From: Cryobacterium fucosi
GTDB taxonomy: Bacteria > Actinomycetota > Actinomycetes > Actinomycetales > Microbacteriaceae
Length of the DNA stretch: 56,402 nucleotides
Reading direction: 5' to 3'
NCBI RefSeq assembly: GCF_004403515.1
Contig: NZ_SOHH01000024.1
Location: 1 to 56,402, forward strand
Part shown: positions 8,701 to 15,137 of the stretch, piece after piece
Position numbering within the stretch: the first letter of the stretch is position 1
How the letters are laid out: each line of letters begins with the position of its first letter
Program-made: the position numbers and the translations under genes
Notes under the pieces: generated by a model
The model's input: the letters and a program-made list of their open reading frames with translations, nothing else
Databases searched by the model: none
What the model was told of the DNA's origin: nothing

Positions 8701-9432
8701 CCCCGGGAATCGCTCATGGTCATCACGGCCAGCGCCCGCCACTCCGTGCGGGTGCACCAGGCGGTGCTCTCCGCGTTCTCCAAGCGCACCGACCTGTCCG
8801 ACTTCATCCTGAAGGACCGGGCCGAGCCGTTCACCGTGCTCACTCTCGAGCAGGCCGTGGCGCAGAGCCGCGACCGGGTCATCTTCTCCATCGGCTACGG
8901 CCGCACCCCGCACGGGCGCCTGCTCACCAACTTCGGCTCGCTCGGTGAGCCGGGCGGCGAGCGGCTCCTGGCGATCGGCATGACCCGGGCGAGGCGGGCG
9001 ATGGACATCGTCTCGTGCTTCCGCCCGGCCGACATCGACGAGGATCGCCAGCGGCACGGCATCCTCGCCCTGTCCCAGGTGCTCAGCGAGACCGAGGCCC
9101 GCCGAGGCGAGGCGCAGGTTCCCGACGCGAGCGAGGCCATGCTCGTCGACCTGGCACGCCGCCTCGAACGCCTCGGCCTGACCGTGTCCCTCGGCCACCG
9201 CGGCAAGCTGGCCCTGGCCGGCTCCCACGCCGGCCGTGCCGTCGTGGTCGAGACGGATGCCGTGGTCGGCCGGTCGAGCCTCCGCGAGTCGCTGAGGCTC
9301 CGCCCCGAGGTGCTGCGGCGCCTGGGCTGGCACTACCTGCGCGTGCACAGCTTCGAACTGTTCAGCAATCCGGACGCGGTCGCCGCGCGGGTGGCCGCCC
9401 TGGCCGGGGTCAAGCGACCCCCGATCGAATGA
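5704..9432 (+). CDS. DUF4011-type SF1 helicase / VSR-like nuclease fusion with degenerate ATPase motifs
   Basis: This 1242-residue protein is laid out like the large DUF4011/SF1 helicase family. An N-terminal region (about 60-200) is followed by a split helicase core and a C-terminal VSR/REase-like domain (about 1155-1242). The Walker A position reads PGTGGTQT at 321-328, with glycine where the invariant lysine should be. The Walker B position reads LLVDAGATT (845-853), lacking the DE pair. The GDPKQ-like motif reads GDPVTQTP (871-878). The late motif MTRARRAM is intact. In the nuclease domain VVVETD (1180-1185) and GWHYLRVHS remain, but the usual upstream DLAV aspartate is replaced (KLALAG). 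It is therefore probably not a normal ATP-driven helicase. A 74-residue gene overlaps its stop. Confidence 0.85.
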   Translation: MWRLDRKPDDDGILSEIQDASPADPHNLASAHAVSLGDPALSVGNVADPAWLRWRDELAGVGGRSPLLHFSDGPRTRIELSATHPGGLPQFITGKTTLLSNLIRDELALRNARLAAGEITQKGIELRSMRGIESVHLAIGLAEWRHGDVDYTAPILLRPLAIRRYGRDFELKLKGAPFLNPELARALHDQFQITLDADAFVALAVTNGAFKPQPVIDRLRGLTSHLPWFNVVPRLVASSFADVGRALAADAARLEHPLLDAVAGNQNARRAIETAYHPVVPIGQDSRPPATDTLLLDADSEQENVVAQIAAGNSLVVKTLPGTGGTQTIVNAIGSLISQHKRVLVVSARRSSLDGIAHRLVQVGLPGVAVTPRTLRRDLIQSITRNEKAAQPMVGDVDDALVRLRKVLLDYRSALTRRDSTLGVSVLDALGELARLAQLPSPPSTTARLDRRALERLAQGRAAAAATLIKAAALGEFRYGPGDSPWYGASFTSTADASAAHQLAKRVNQVELPRLLERAAGLVGQTRLRPFETIAELGIYLRLLLDIRETLDKFQPAVFDRSLTELIAATGSRRESPEMPSSSRRRLRKLAEEYLRPGVHVSDMNESLRRIQQQRTLWQRYVVAGVTPEVPVGISDVHVAFQRVSEDLASLDIPLGTAGTTRQLSARPIKELIYTISGLAAESEVLANLHERTALLAALREHNLDPLMTDLSQRHVSEKDVAGELELAWWQSVLETMLSGDKALLNANTQVLDRLEADFKLVDDAHASTTGQLLAWLLAETWKIGVVDWPEEADNLRRLLRADRATPTRLHKAAPHLGRVLAPVWLASPYEVAGLDDLMSFDTVLLVDAGATTFAENVGAIRRGKQIVAFGDPVTQTPSAFETGISESGDDRSGQDTSVDALHADSALARLGELLPTLTLTRSYRAGGEDLAELVNHRFYGGRIDSLPWAGSFLGHGSLTLNYVAGGHGMPDADSGAVESVDAEVAKVVELVMDHAVKRPRESLMVITASARHSVRVHQAVLSAFSKRTDLSDFILKDRAEPFTVLTLEQAVAQSRDRVIFSIGYGRTPHGRLLTNFGSLGEPGGERLLAIGMTRARRAMDIVSCFRPADIDEDRQRHGILALSQVLSETEARRGEAQVPDASEAMLVDLARRLERLGLTVSLGHRGKLALAGSHAGRAVVVETDAVVGRSSLRESLRLRPEVLRRLGWHYLRVHSFELFSNPDAVAARVAALAGVKRPPIE

Positions 9433-9653
9433 GCGGGGACGTCCCGGCGAACCCCGAACCCAGGCAGGCCGTCGTGAAAGCATCGGGTCGGGCGCGGCGC
9501 GCCAGATTGATGCCCGCGCCGGACACCGATCCGGACCCGCGCCCTCCGGTGCTCCGCGAAGAGGGCGGCGTCGCACCCGAAAGCGGCAACGCCAAGGCCG
9601 CCCGGAGCGAGAACGACGACCGGCTTCGCCAGGATCGTCCGCCGCACTGGTAA
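9429..9653 (+). CDS. Small hypothetical protein coupled to the helicase-like gene
   Basis: This 74-residue protein starts at the ATG of an ATGA overlap with the upstream stop, so it is probably translationally coupled. It is polar and Pro/Arg-rich with no membrane segment, and ends in the motif NDDRLRQDRPPHW. A terminal tail of this kind (acidic-polar, then PPHW) recurs, as far as I recall, in small actinobacterial proteins. The function is unknown; the context suggests a partner of the upstream protein. About 105 bases after it, up to the end of mscL on the other strand, hold no gene that I can support. Confidence 0.7.
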   Translation: MSGDVPANPEPRQAVVKASGRARRARLMPAPDTDPDPRPPVLREEGGVAPESGNAKAARSENDDRLRQDRPPHW

Positions 9654-9758
9654 CGGTCGGCAGCGCGCGCAACCGCGCCCGATTCGGCAGGACGCGACGG
9701 CCGGGGCGGTAGCGGGGTGCCGAAACGGGCGCGGCGGCGAGCTGGACTGCTGCGTCCG

Positions 9759-10226
9759 TTACAACGTCGGGCGAGGTGGCTGCGGCTGCGTTTGCGTGTG
9801 CGGCTGCGATTGCGGCTGCGGCGATTCGGAGGCGAGCAGGTCGCGGATCTCGGCGAGCAGGTCGAGTTCGGTGAGCGGAGCCGCGGTCTCGGCGCCGGGA
9901 GGAGCCAGGGCGGCGCGACGGTTCTCCTGGGCCTCCTTCATCCGGTTGATCGGCAGCACGAAGACGAAGTAGACCACGGCGGCGATCAGCAGGAAGTTGA
10001 TGATGGCGGCGAGGACCTCGCCGAAGGCGAGGACGCCACCACCAGGGAGGGGGACCCCAAGAGAAGTCTTCAGATCGTCGGAGTTGAAGATGGCCGCGAT
10101 GATCGGGTTGAATATCGCGGAGACGATTGCGTTCACGACCGCCGTGAACGCCGCACCGATGACGACCGCGACCGCGAGGTCGATGACGTTGCCACGCATG
10201 ATGAATTGCTTGAAACCGTTGATCAT
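9759..10226 (-). CDS. mscL: Large-conductance mechanosensitive channel MscL
   Basis: This 155-residue protein forms the emergency pore that opens on hypo-osmotic shock. The conserved N-terminal amphipathic helix (FKQFIMRGNVIDLAVAVV) leads into the first membrane helix, residues about 14-40. A periplasmic loop follows, then the second helix at about 82-104, with a charged cytosolic bundle (LLAEIRDLLA) near 128-137. The C-terminal 20 residues form an unusual Gln/Pro/Thr-rich tail. It lies 11 nt after fmdB and is probably the last gene of a 5-FCL / fmdB / mscL operon. Confidence 0.95.
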   Translation of the reverse strand: MINGFKQFIMRGNVIDLAVAVVIGAAFTAVVNAIVSAIFNPIIAAIFNSDDLKTSLGVPLPGGGVLAFGEVLAAIINFLLIAAVVYFVFVLPINRMKEAQENRRAALAPPGAETAAPLTELDLLAEIRDLLASESPQPQSQPHTQTQPQPPRPTL

Positions 10227-10237
10227 TGTCGAACCTC

Positions 10238-10570
10238 TCAGGTGGCGGCCGGAGTCGCCGCGCTCTTGATGGTAGTGGGCGAGGAGGCGGCGCCTGCGGG
10301 AGACTTCGTCTCCGTTTTCGCGGGCGCAGGTTGGCTCTTCTCCGCCGGGGCGGGAGACGGTTTCGACTTGGCTTGCTGGGCGGACTTCGCGTCGGAACGG
10401 GCATCGTTCTGGTAGAAGCCGGACCCGGTGAAGCTCACGCCGATCGACGAGAACACTTTGCGGAGCTTTCCGCCGCAGTTGGGGCAGTCGGTCAGCGTGT
10501 CATCGGTGAAGGCCTGCTGGATATCGAAGGCGGTGTCGCACTCGGTGCAACGGTAGGAATAGGTAGGCAC
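10238..10570 (-). CDS. FmdB-family zinc-ribbon protein
   Basis: This 110-residue protein begins PTYSYRCTECDTAF and has two CxxC pairs (about residues 8-11 and 28-31) that form the FmdB-type zinc ribbon. The rest is a low-complexity Ala/Pro/Lys tail. GTG 10570 was chosen because GGAG lies about 7 nt upstream and the family begins exactly here; the open frame continues further upstream without homology. The family was named after a putative regulatory protein of amidase/formamidase systems, but its role is not established. It is cotranscribed with mscL. Confidence 0.88.
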   Translation of the reverse strand: MPTYSYRCTECDTAFDIQQAFTDDTLTDCPNCGGKLRKVFSSIGVSFTGSGFYQNDARSDAKSAQQAKSKPSPAPAEKSQPAPAKTETKSPAGAASSPTTIKSAATPAAT

Positions 10571-10668
10571 TGGAACTCCGGCTGTGGGACCCGGACCGCG
10601 AGCGCGGACCGTGGTCTCCGATTGTGGATGTGTTGTGAGAAGAGCGTGTTGTGAGAATGGTTCGGGGA

Positions 10669-11247
10669 TCAGAACGCGATGATTCTGGTGGGGGTGACCA
10701 GGCCGTCGACGGGCTGGTCGTGCACCTCGCGGGGCACCTCGTCGAGGTACTCGCCGTCGAAGACGACGGCGTAGACCGGCGGGCACTTCTCCATCGACCC
10801 GAGGGTCTTGTCGTAGTAGCCGCGGCCCCAGCCCATTCGCAGGCCGGTGCGGTCGACGGCGGCGGCCGGCACGATGATGAGGTCGACATCGTTGATCGCG
10901 ATCGGACCCAGCAGCTCGCCGGCCGCTTCCGGAACACCGGCGAGGCCCTCGACCTCGGTCTCGTCCTCCCCGACGGTCCAGTCGAGAAGTCCGTCGTCAC
11001 GGGAGACCGGGAACAGCACCCTGATGCCCTGGGCCTCGGCCCAGTTCACGAACGGGCGGGTGTTCGGCTCGGTGCGGGCGGAGAGATAGCAGGAAATCGA
11101 CCGGGCGGACAGGTCGAGCACGGTGTTCTGCAGGTTCTCGGTGAATCCGGCCGTGGCGGCATCCCGTTCCGCCGACGTCATGTTCTGGCGGCGCTCCCGC
11201 AACTCGGCGCGGAGCGCCCGCTTTCGGTGAGCGATGTCGGAGTCCAT
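10669..11247 (-). CDS. 5-formyltetrahydrofolate cyclo-ligase
   Basis: This 192-residue enzyme would convert 5-formyl-THF to 5,10-methenyl-THF with ATP (EC 6.3.3.2), a folate repair/salvage step. The N-terminal Arg/Lys-rich helix (KRALRAELRERR) and the nucleotide-binding signature GMGWGRGYYDK near residues 137-147 fit the family. ATG 11247 is preferred over 11256 because TAGGAT lies exactly 7 nt upstream and would overlap the longer start; the mRNA is then leaderless. It is divergent from galU with only 34 nt between the starts and heads the fmdB/mscL operon. Confidence 0.93.
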   Translation of the reverse strand: MDSDIAHRKRALRAELRERRQNMTSAERDAATAGFTENLQNTVLDLSARSISCYLSARTEPNTRPFVNWAEAQGIRVLFPVSRDDGLLDWTVGEDETEVEGLAGVPEAAGELLGPIAINDVDLIIVPAAAVDRTGLRMGWGRGYYDKTLGSMEKCPPVYAVVFDGEYLDEVPREVHDQPVDGLVTPTRIIAF

Positions 11248-11254
11248 ACAAGTC

Positions 11255-11260
11255 ATCCTA
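11255..11260 (-). promoter_or_regulatory. -10 element of leaderless 5-FCL gene
   Basis: TAGGAT on the minus strand, 7 nt before ATG 11247. Confidence 0.5.
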
Positions 11261-11268
11261 GATGCCGA

Positions 11269-11274
11269 TAGCGT
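11269..11274 (+). promoter_or_regulatory. -10 element of galU
   Basis: TAGCGT, 7 nt before ATG 11282. It faces the divergent 5-FCL promoter, and the two -10 hexamers are only 8 nt apart. Confidence 0.5.
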
Positions 11275-11281
11275 AAGGGGC

Positions 11282-12175
11282 ATGGGTACACGAATCACTA
11301 AGGCCGTCATCCCCGCCGCTGGCCTGGGGACCCGTTTCCTGCCCGCCACCAAGGCGATGCCCAAGGAGATGCTCCCCGTGGTCGACAAGCCGGCCATCCA
11401 GTACGTCGTCGAGGAGGCCGTCGAGGCGGGCCTCCACGACGTCCTGATGATCACCGGGCGCAACAAGAATGCCCTCGAAAACCACTTCGACCGGATGACC
11501 GAGCTCGAGGCGATCCTGGAGAAGAAGGGCGACCAGAGCCGCCTGGAGAAGGTCAACCACGCCACGACCCTCGCCGACATGCACTACGTGCGCCAGGGCG
11601 ACCCGCTGGGCCTCGGCCATGCGGTGCTCCGCGCCAGGATGCACGTCGGAGACCAGCCGTTCGCCGTGCTGCTCGGTGACGACATCATCGATGCCCGCGA
11701 CCCGCTGCTGGCCAAGATGCTCACCGAGCAGGGCAAGCGGAACGCCAGCATCATCGCGCTGATGGAGGTGGACCCGTCGCAGATCCAGCTCTACGGAGCG
11801 GCCGCGGTCGAGCCGACCGACGACCCCGACGTGGTGCGGGTGACCGGCCTGGTCGAGAAGCCCACTGCGGCGGATGCCCCATCGAACCTGGCCATCATCG
11901 GCCGCTACGTGCTCCGCCCCGAGGTGTTCGGCGTGCTGGAGCACACCCAGCCGGGCAAGGGCAACGAGATCCAGCTCACCGACGCCCTGCAGGAGATGGC
12001 GGTCACCCCGGAGGCGACCGGCGGCGTCTACGGCGTCATCTTCCGAGGCCGCCGGTACGACACCGGCGACCGCCTCGACTACATCAAAGCCATCGTGCAA
12101 CTCGCCGTCGACCGCGACGACCTCGGCCCTGACCTCCGCCCCTGGCTGCACGACTTCGTCGCCACCCTCGACTGA
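11282..12175 (+). CDS. galU: UTP--glucose-1-phosphate uridylyltransferase
   Basis: This 297-residue enzyme makes UDP-glucose from UTP and glucose-1-phosphate (EC 2.7.7.9), a precursor for cell-wall glycans and trehalose. The nucleotide-binding signature GLGTRFLPATKAMPKEM is near residues 14-30, the GDD segment (LGDDIIDA) is near residue 130, and VEKP near 200 is the sugar-phosphate motif. ATG 11282 follows AAGGGG and a -10-like TAGCGT, so it could be leaderless or have a very short leader. It is followed by a GNAT acetyltransferase gene and a SepX/GlpR-like gene, a classic actinobacterial neighbourhood. Confidence 0.96.
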   Translation: MGTRITKAVIPAAGLGTRFLPATKAMPKEMLPVVDKPAIQYVVEEAVEAGLHDVLMITGRNKNALENHFDRMTELEAILEKKGDQSRLEKVNHATTLADMHYVRQGDPLGLGHAVLRARMHVGDQPFAVLLGDDIIDARDPLLAKMLTEQGKRNASIIALMEVDPSQIQLYGAAAVEPTDDPDVVRVTGLVEKPTAADAPSNLAIIGRYVLRPEVFGVLEHTQPGKGNEIQLTDALQEMAVTPEATGGVYGVIFRGRRYDTGDRLDYIKAIVQLAVDRDDLGPDLRPWLHDFVATLD

Positions 12176-12243
12176 GGCGCGACGGCCCCCACTGGGTCGG
12201 CTACATTTGTGACACACATCGGGCATGAGAAGACGGGCAGGCA

Positions 12244-12903
12244 GTGGCGATCGCGATTCCGACGCTTCACGAGGGTGACGTCACGTTGCGCCCCGTGCGG
12301 CTGCGCGATGACAAGGCGTTGGAGCACGCGCTGATGGAGAACCGCGGCTGGCTGCGCCAGTGGGAGGCCACCAGCCCGTACGCGCCGATGTCCTTCGACA
12401 CGCGGTCCAGCATCCGCAGCCTGCTCGCACACGCGCGCAGCGGACACGGCCTGCCCTTCCTGATCGAGAATGAGGGCGAACTCGCCGGCCAACTGAACGT
12501 GTCATCGATCACCTGGGGGTCCCTGTCGTCGGCGACCATCGGTTATTGGGTGGGAGAACGATTCGCCGGCAAGGCGATCACGCCGATCGCCGTGGCCCTG
12601 GCCACCGACTACTGTTTCGGGCAGCTCGGCCTGCACCGGATGGAGATCTGCATCCGGCCGGAGAACGCCCCCTCCCTGCGGGTGGTCGAGAAGCTCGGGT
12701 TCCGGTACGAGGGACTGCGACGCCGGTACATCCACATCAACGGTGACTGGCGCGACCACTACTGCTTCGCCCTCGTCGCCGAAGAAGTGCGCCAGGGCGT
12801 GCTGCGGCGCTGGCGCGAGGGAGCGGTGTCCTCGGAGGCGGCCATGGTGAGCGTGCTGGACCGGGCGGCGGCGGCGCATCCGTTGCCGGTCAGCGACCGA
12901 TGA
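12244..12903 (+). CDS. GNAT N-acetyltransferase, RimJ/RimL type
   Basis: This 219-residue protein has a GNAT fold of the RimJ/RimL subgroup, which acetylates the N-terminal amine of ribosomal or other proteins. The opening LRPVRLRDD, the central IGYWVGERFAGKAITPIAV (acetyl-CoA loop, about residues 99-117), the segment HRMEICIRPENAPSLRVVEKLGFRYEG and the final aromatic region YIHINGDWRDHYCFAL are typical. GTG 12244 has no strong ribosome site; TACATT about 36 nt upstream may be its promoter. In many actinobacteria this gene accompanies galU and the divisome gene that follows. Confidence 0.9.
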   Translation: MAIAIPTLHEGDVTLRPVRLRDDKALEHALMENRGWLRQWEATSPYAPMSFDTRSSIRSLLAHARSGHGLPFLIENEGELAGQLNVSSITWGSLSSATIGYWVGERFAGKAITPIAVALATDYCFGQLGLHRMEICIRPENAPSLRVVEKLGFRYEGLRRRYIHINGDWRDHYCFALVAEEVRQGVLRRWREGAVSSEAAMVSVLDRAAAAHPLPVSDR

Positions 12904-12961
12904 ATTCGGCCAATCTCGGTGACACGCCCTCGTAATCAGCTCCGGATGGCCACTGCGCTCC

Positions 12962-12967
12962 TAGCGT
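12962..12967 (+). promoter_or_regulatory. -10 element of leaderless SepX/GlpR-like gene
   Basis: TAGCGT, 7 nt before ATG 12975; no Shine-Dalgarno sequence. Confidence 0.55.
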
Positions 12968-12974
12968 AGACAGC

Positions 12975-13967
12975 ATGAGCAGCGAGGTCCTGGGCGGGGG
13001 AGTGATGGTGGCGGTCGCCGCCGCCCTCTGGGTGACGTATCTCATGCCGACCTGGGCCAGGCGGCGCCAGTTTGTCACCACCGAGAGAAATGCCGTGCGC
13101 CTGCAACAGACCCTCCGCATCCTCGCGGAGACCTCCGAGGTGCCCCAGCAGGTTCGCCTCGAAGCGAACGCCCGCACCGTGGTCACCCAGCGCAAGCTGC
13201 TGGCCCAGGCCGAAGATGATGCCAGGGCCGAGGCGCGTGCCGTGGCGGGAGCCGCTTCCGCCGAGCGTCGTGCCACTGCGGCGCTTGCCGCCGCCAACCG
13301 TTCGGAAAGGCGGGAACCTCCCATCTCAGCTCAACTCCTGCGCTCCCGGCGACTTCGTCGCGTTCGTGCGCTGTCCACGCTTGTCCTGCTGATCGGTGTC
13401 GTGCTCGTGGTCAGCGGTGCGCTCGCCGCCGCCGCCGGCGGCACCTGGGCGCTGACCACGGTCGGGGCCGCCGCGGCGACTCTTGCCTTCGGCGCCCTCT
13501 CGCGACTGGCCCGCACCACCCGGCACTCGGCCCGGCTCCGCAGCGGCGGCGCCGGCAGTGACCACGCGGCCGCGCCGACCAGGGCCGGCCAGCGATTCGA
13601 ACCCGTGCAATTCGACGAGGTTCCGGTGGCCACGCCCACCTGGACGCCCCAGCCGCTTCCGCGCCCCCTCCATCTGGCCCCCGGCACGATCGCCCAGACG
13701 GCCATGGCGTCAGCGGATGCGGCGGCCGGACTCCGCAAGGCCGCTGCGGAGGCCGAGGTGGCCAGGCGCGCCGCCCAACTCGCGGTGGCCGTGACGCCGC
13801 TGAGGCGCGGCGGCGGGCGCGAGGCCGCGCCGGCCGCCGTGGAGTCAGCGGCGCCCGCCGTCTCCGCAGCGTCGAATCGCTTCGCGTCCATGGGCGTGGT
13901 CGGCGAGACGGCACCGGGAATGACAGACCTCGATGCCGTGCTGCGCCGCCGCCGCGCCGTCGGTTGA
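12975..13967 (+). CDS. SepX/GlpR-like actinobacterial divisome membrane protein
   Basis: In this 330-residue protein a single N-terminal membrane segment (about 6-24) runs into the motif TYLMPTWARRR. A predicted helical, charged region follows, then a pair of membrane helices (about 135-178), and finally a long Ala/Pro-rich cytosolic tail. The N-terminal helix plus P-x-W-x-RR, and the position after galU and a RimJ-type gene, match the SepX/GlpR family. In Streptomyces and Corynebacterium these proteins sit at the division site with SepF and the gephyrin-like protein Glp. The assignment rests on topology, motif and synteny rather than on a long alignment. Confidence 0.65.
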   Translation: MSSEVLGGGVMVAVAAALWVTYLMPTWARRRQFVTTERNAVRLQQTLRILAETSEVPQQVRLEANARTVVTQRKLLAQAEDDARAEARAVAGAASAERRATAALAAANRSERREPPISAQLLRSRRLRRVRALSTLVLLIGVVLVVSGALAAAAGGTWALTTVGAAAATLAFGALSRLARTTRHSARLRSGGAGSDHAAAPTRAGQRFEPVQFDEVPVATPTWTPQPLPRPLHLAPGTIAQTAMASADAAAGLRKAAAEAEVARRAAQLAVAVTPLRRGGGREAAPAAVESAAPAVSAASNRFASMGVVGETAPGMTDLDAVLRRRRAVG

Positions 13968-14055
13968 CCCTCCACTCCGCCGGACTCTTCCGCCCGGGGA
14001 CGGCCGGATTCGCGACGCGACGGCCGGTCTGCTCGAACGCGGTCCCCGCGCGTGA

Positions 14056-14061
14056 TATTCT
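14056..14061 (+). promoter_or_regulatory. Candidate -10 of the tRNA-Ala gene
   Basis: TATTCT, followed 13 nt later by the mature tRNA 5' end. No good -35 hexamer is visible. Confidence 0.4.
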
Positions 14062-14074
14062 GCATAAGCGGTAA

Positions 14075-14147
14075 GGGGCTATGGCGCAGTTGGTAGCGCG
14101 TCTCGTTCGCAATGAGAAGGTCAGGAGTTCGAATCTCCTTAGCTCCA
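14075..14147 (+). tRNA. tRNA-Ala (anticodon CGC)
   Basis: The 73 nt fold into a standard cloverleaf. The acceptor stem pairs GGGGCTA with TAGCTCC, with one G-T pair. The D stem is GCGC/GCGC. The anticodon stem TCTCG/TGAGA holds the loop TTCGCAA with anticodon CGC, which reads GCG alanine codons. The T stem is AGGAG/CTCCT with loop TTCGAAT. The discriminator base is A, and CCA is not encoded. Confidence 0.97.
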
Positions 14148-14157
14148 CCGAGTACGA

Positions 14158-14193
14158 CGAGGAAAGCCCCCGGGAGACCGGGGGCTTTCCTCG
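14158..14193 (+). terminator. Strong rho-independent-like terminator after tRNA-Ala
   Basis: A perfect 16-bp inverted repeat (14158-14173 and 14178-14193) encloses the loop GAGA. The stem begins CGAGGAAAGCCCCCGG. There is no long T tract, which is usual in high-GC actinobacteria. Confidence 0.85.
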
Positions 14194-14222
14194 TCTCATC
14201 GCACGCGGCCGCCGGTTCAACC

Positions 14223-14283
14223 GGAGAATTTCGCAACACGCCGGGATTCTCGCCCGCCCAGTCGGCGCGTCGCAAAATTCTCC
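14223..14283. repeat. Imperfect 21-bp inverted repeat between tRNA-Ala and tetR
   Basis: The arms at 14223-14243 (containing GAGAATTTCGCAACACGCC) and 14263-14283 are reverse complements except at three positions, all transitions, separated by 19 nt. It may be a repeat element or a second terminator. The rest of the 14148-14504 gap holds only the terminator, a palindrome at 14420 and no gene I can see. Confidence 0.7.
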
Positions 14284-14419
14284 GCCTTGGCCGACCACCT
14301 GACTCGGCGAAGGGGAATGAGGACCGCCCCAGCCGGGCCTGAGCCTGACTGGGGCGACCTCGTTCCGGGCCCTTGAACCCCCCAGGGTCATTCGAGTATC
14401 GAATCTCACCACGGAACTA

Positions 14420-14431
14420 GTACGATCGTAC
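14420..14431. promoter_or_regulatory. 12-bp perfect palindrome upstream of tetR, candidate operator
   Basis: GTACGATCGTAC is a perfect palindrome 74 nt before the TetR start. TetR-family regulators often bind such sites in their own promoter. Assignment is by position only. Confidence 0.45.
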
Positions 14432-14504
14432 AACACGTTTGGCCCACCGGCGATGTTGGCTACGCTTGAACCGCGCCGGCCGTGACGATTCTCGGGAGGT
14501 TCTG

Positions 14505-15110
14505 GTGATTCGCAGCGATGCGCGCTCGATGGAAACGCGCGAGCGCATTCTCGCCGCCGCGGCAATCGAATTCGCCGACCGCGGCTATGCCGGCGCCTCG
14601 ATCGCCCTGATCGCCGAGAAGTCGGCGACCGGGAAGGGCCTGGTCCAATACCATTTCAAAGCGAAGTCGGACATGGCACTGGCGATTGTGCGCTCCGCGT
14701 TCTCCGAGGCGCCATTCGCCAATCTGCTCGGCGTCGACTCGGCTCACGGCCTGGAGGCCGTGGTGGCCTCGATTCGCAGTGTCGCGGGTGCGTTCCGCGA
14801 CGATGTGATGGTGCGGGCCGCCGTGCGGCTCATGCGGGAGTATCACCTGATTCCCGTCACCCTGCCGACGCCCTACGTGGGCTGGATTGCGCGTATCGGC
14901 GGGTTGCTCAGGGAGGCCGAGGTCGCCGGGGAGATTCATCCGGGCCTCGACCCCGACCGTGAGGCCTGGCATCTCGTGGCCTATTTCTCCGGAGTCCAGG
15001 AGATCTCCAATCGCCTCTCCGCGCGCGAGGACCTCCCCGAGCGAATCGAGGAGATGCTGGCCCGCGCCCTCGTGACGCTGGGGGCCGTGGCGCCGGATCG
15101 GTATCTCTGA
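14505..15110 (+). CDS. TetR/AcrR family transcriptional regulator
   Basis: This 201-residue protein has an N-terminal TetR DNA-binding domain (about residues 7-60: RERILAAAAIEFADRGYAG, then SIALIAEKS and GKGLVQYHFKAK). A C-terminal ligand and dimerisation domain follows. The DNA-binding region resembles the ArpA/ScbR-like branch (Tyr-Ala-Gly-Ala-Ser, QYHFKAK), but the ligand cannot be predicted. GTG 14505 is supported by GGGAGG 5 nt upstream; an earlier ATG at 14439 adds unrelated sequence. No target operon is adjacent on the same strand, so autoregulation through the palindrome at 14420 is the simplest guess. Confidence 0.9.
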   Translation: MIRSDARSMETRERILAAAAIEFADRGYAGASIALIAEKSATGKGLVQYHFKAKSDMALAIVRSAFSEAPFANLLGVDSAHGLEAVVASIRSVAGAFRDDVMVRAAVRLMREYHLIPVTLPTPYVGWIARIGGLLREAEVAGEIHPGLDPDREAWHLVAYFSGVQEISNRLSAREDLPERIEEMLARALVTLGAVAPDRYL

Positions 15111-15137
15111 GGCCGAATGCGGCGCGGCGCGGTCGGC

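Noticed and set aside
9015-9653. 212-codon frame ending at 9653 as a single gene
   Set aside because: Its first two thirds lie inside the helicase-like gene in another frame; only the part from ATG 9429, coupled by ATGA, is supported.
8380-10404. Minus-strand frame of 674 codons spanning the helicase end, mscL and part of fmdB
   Set aside because: It runs across three real genes and is only Arg/Ala/Gly-rich read-through.
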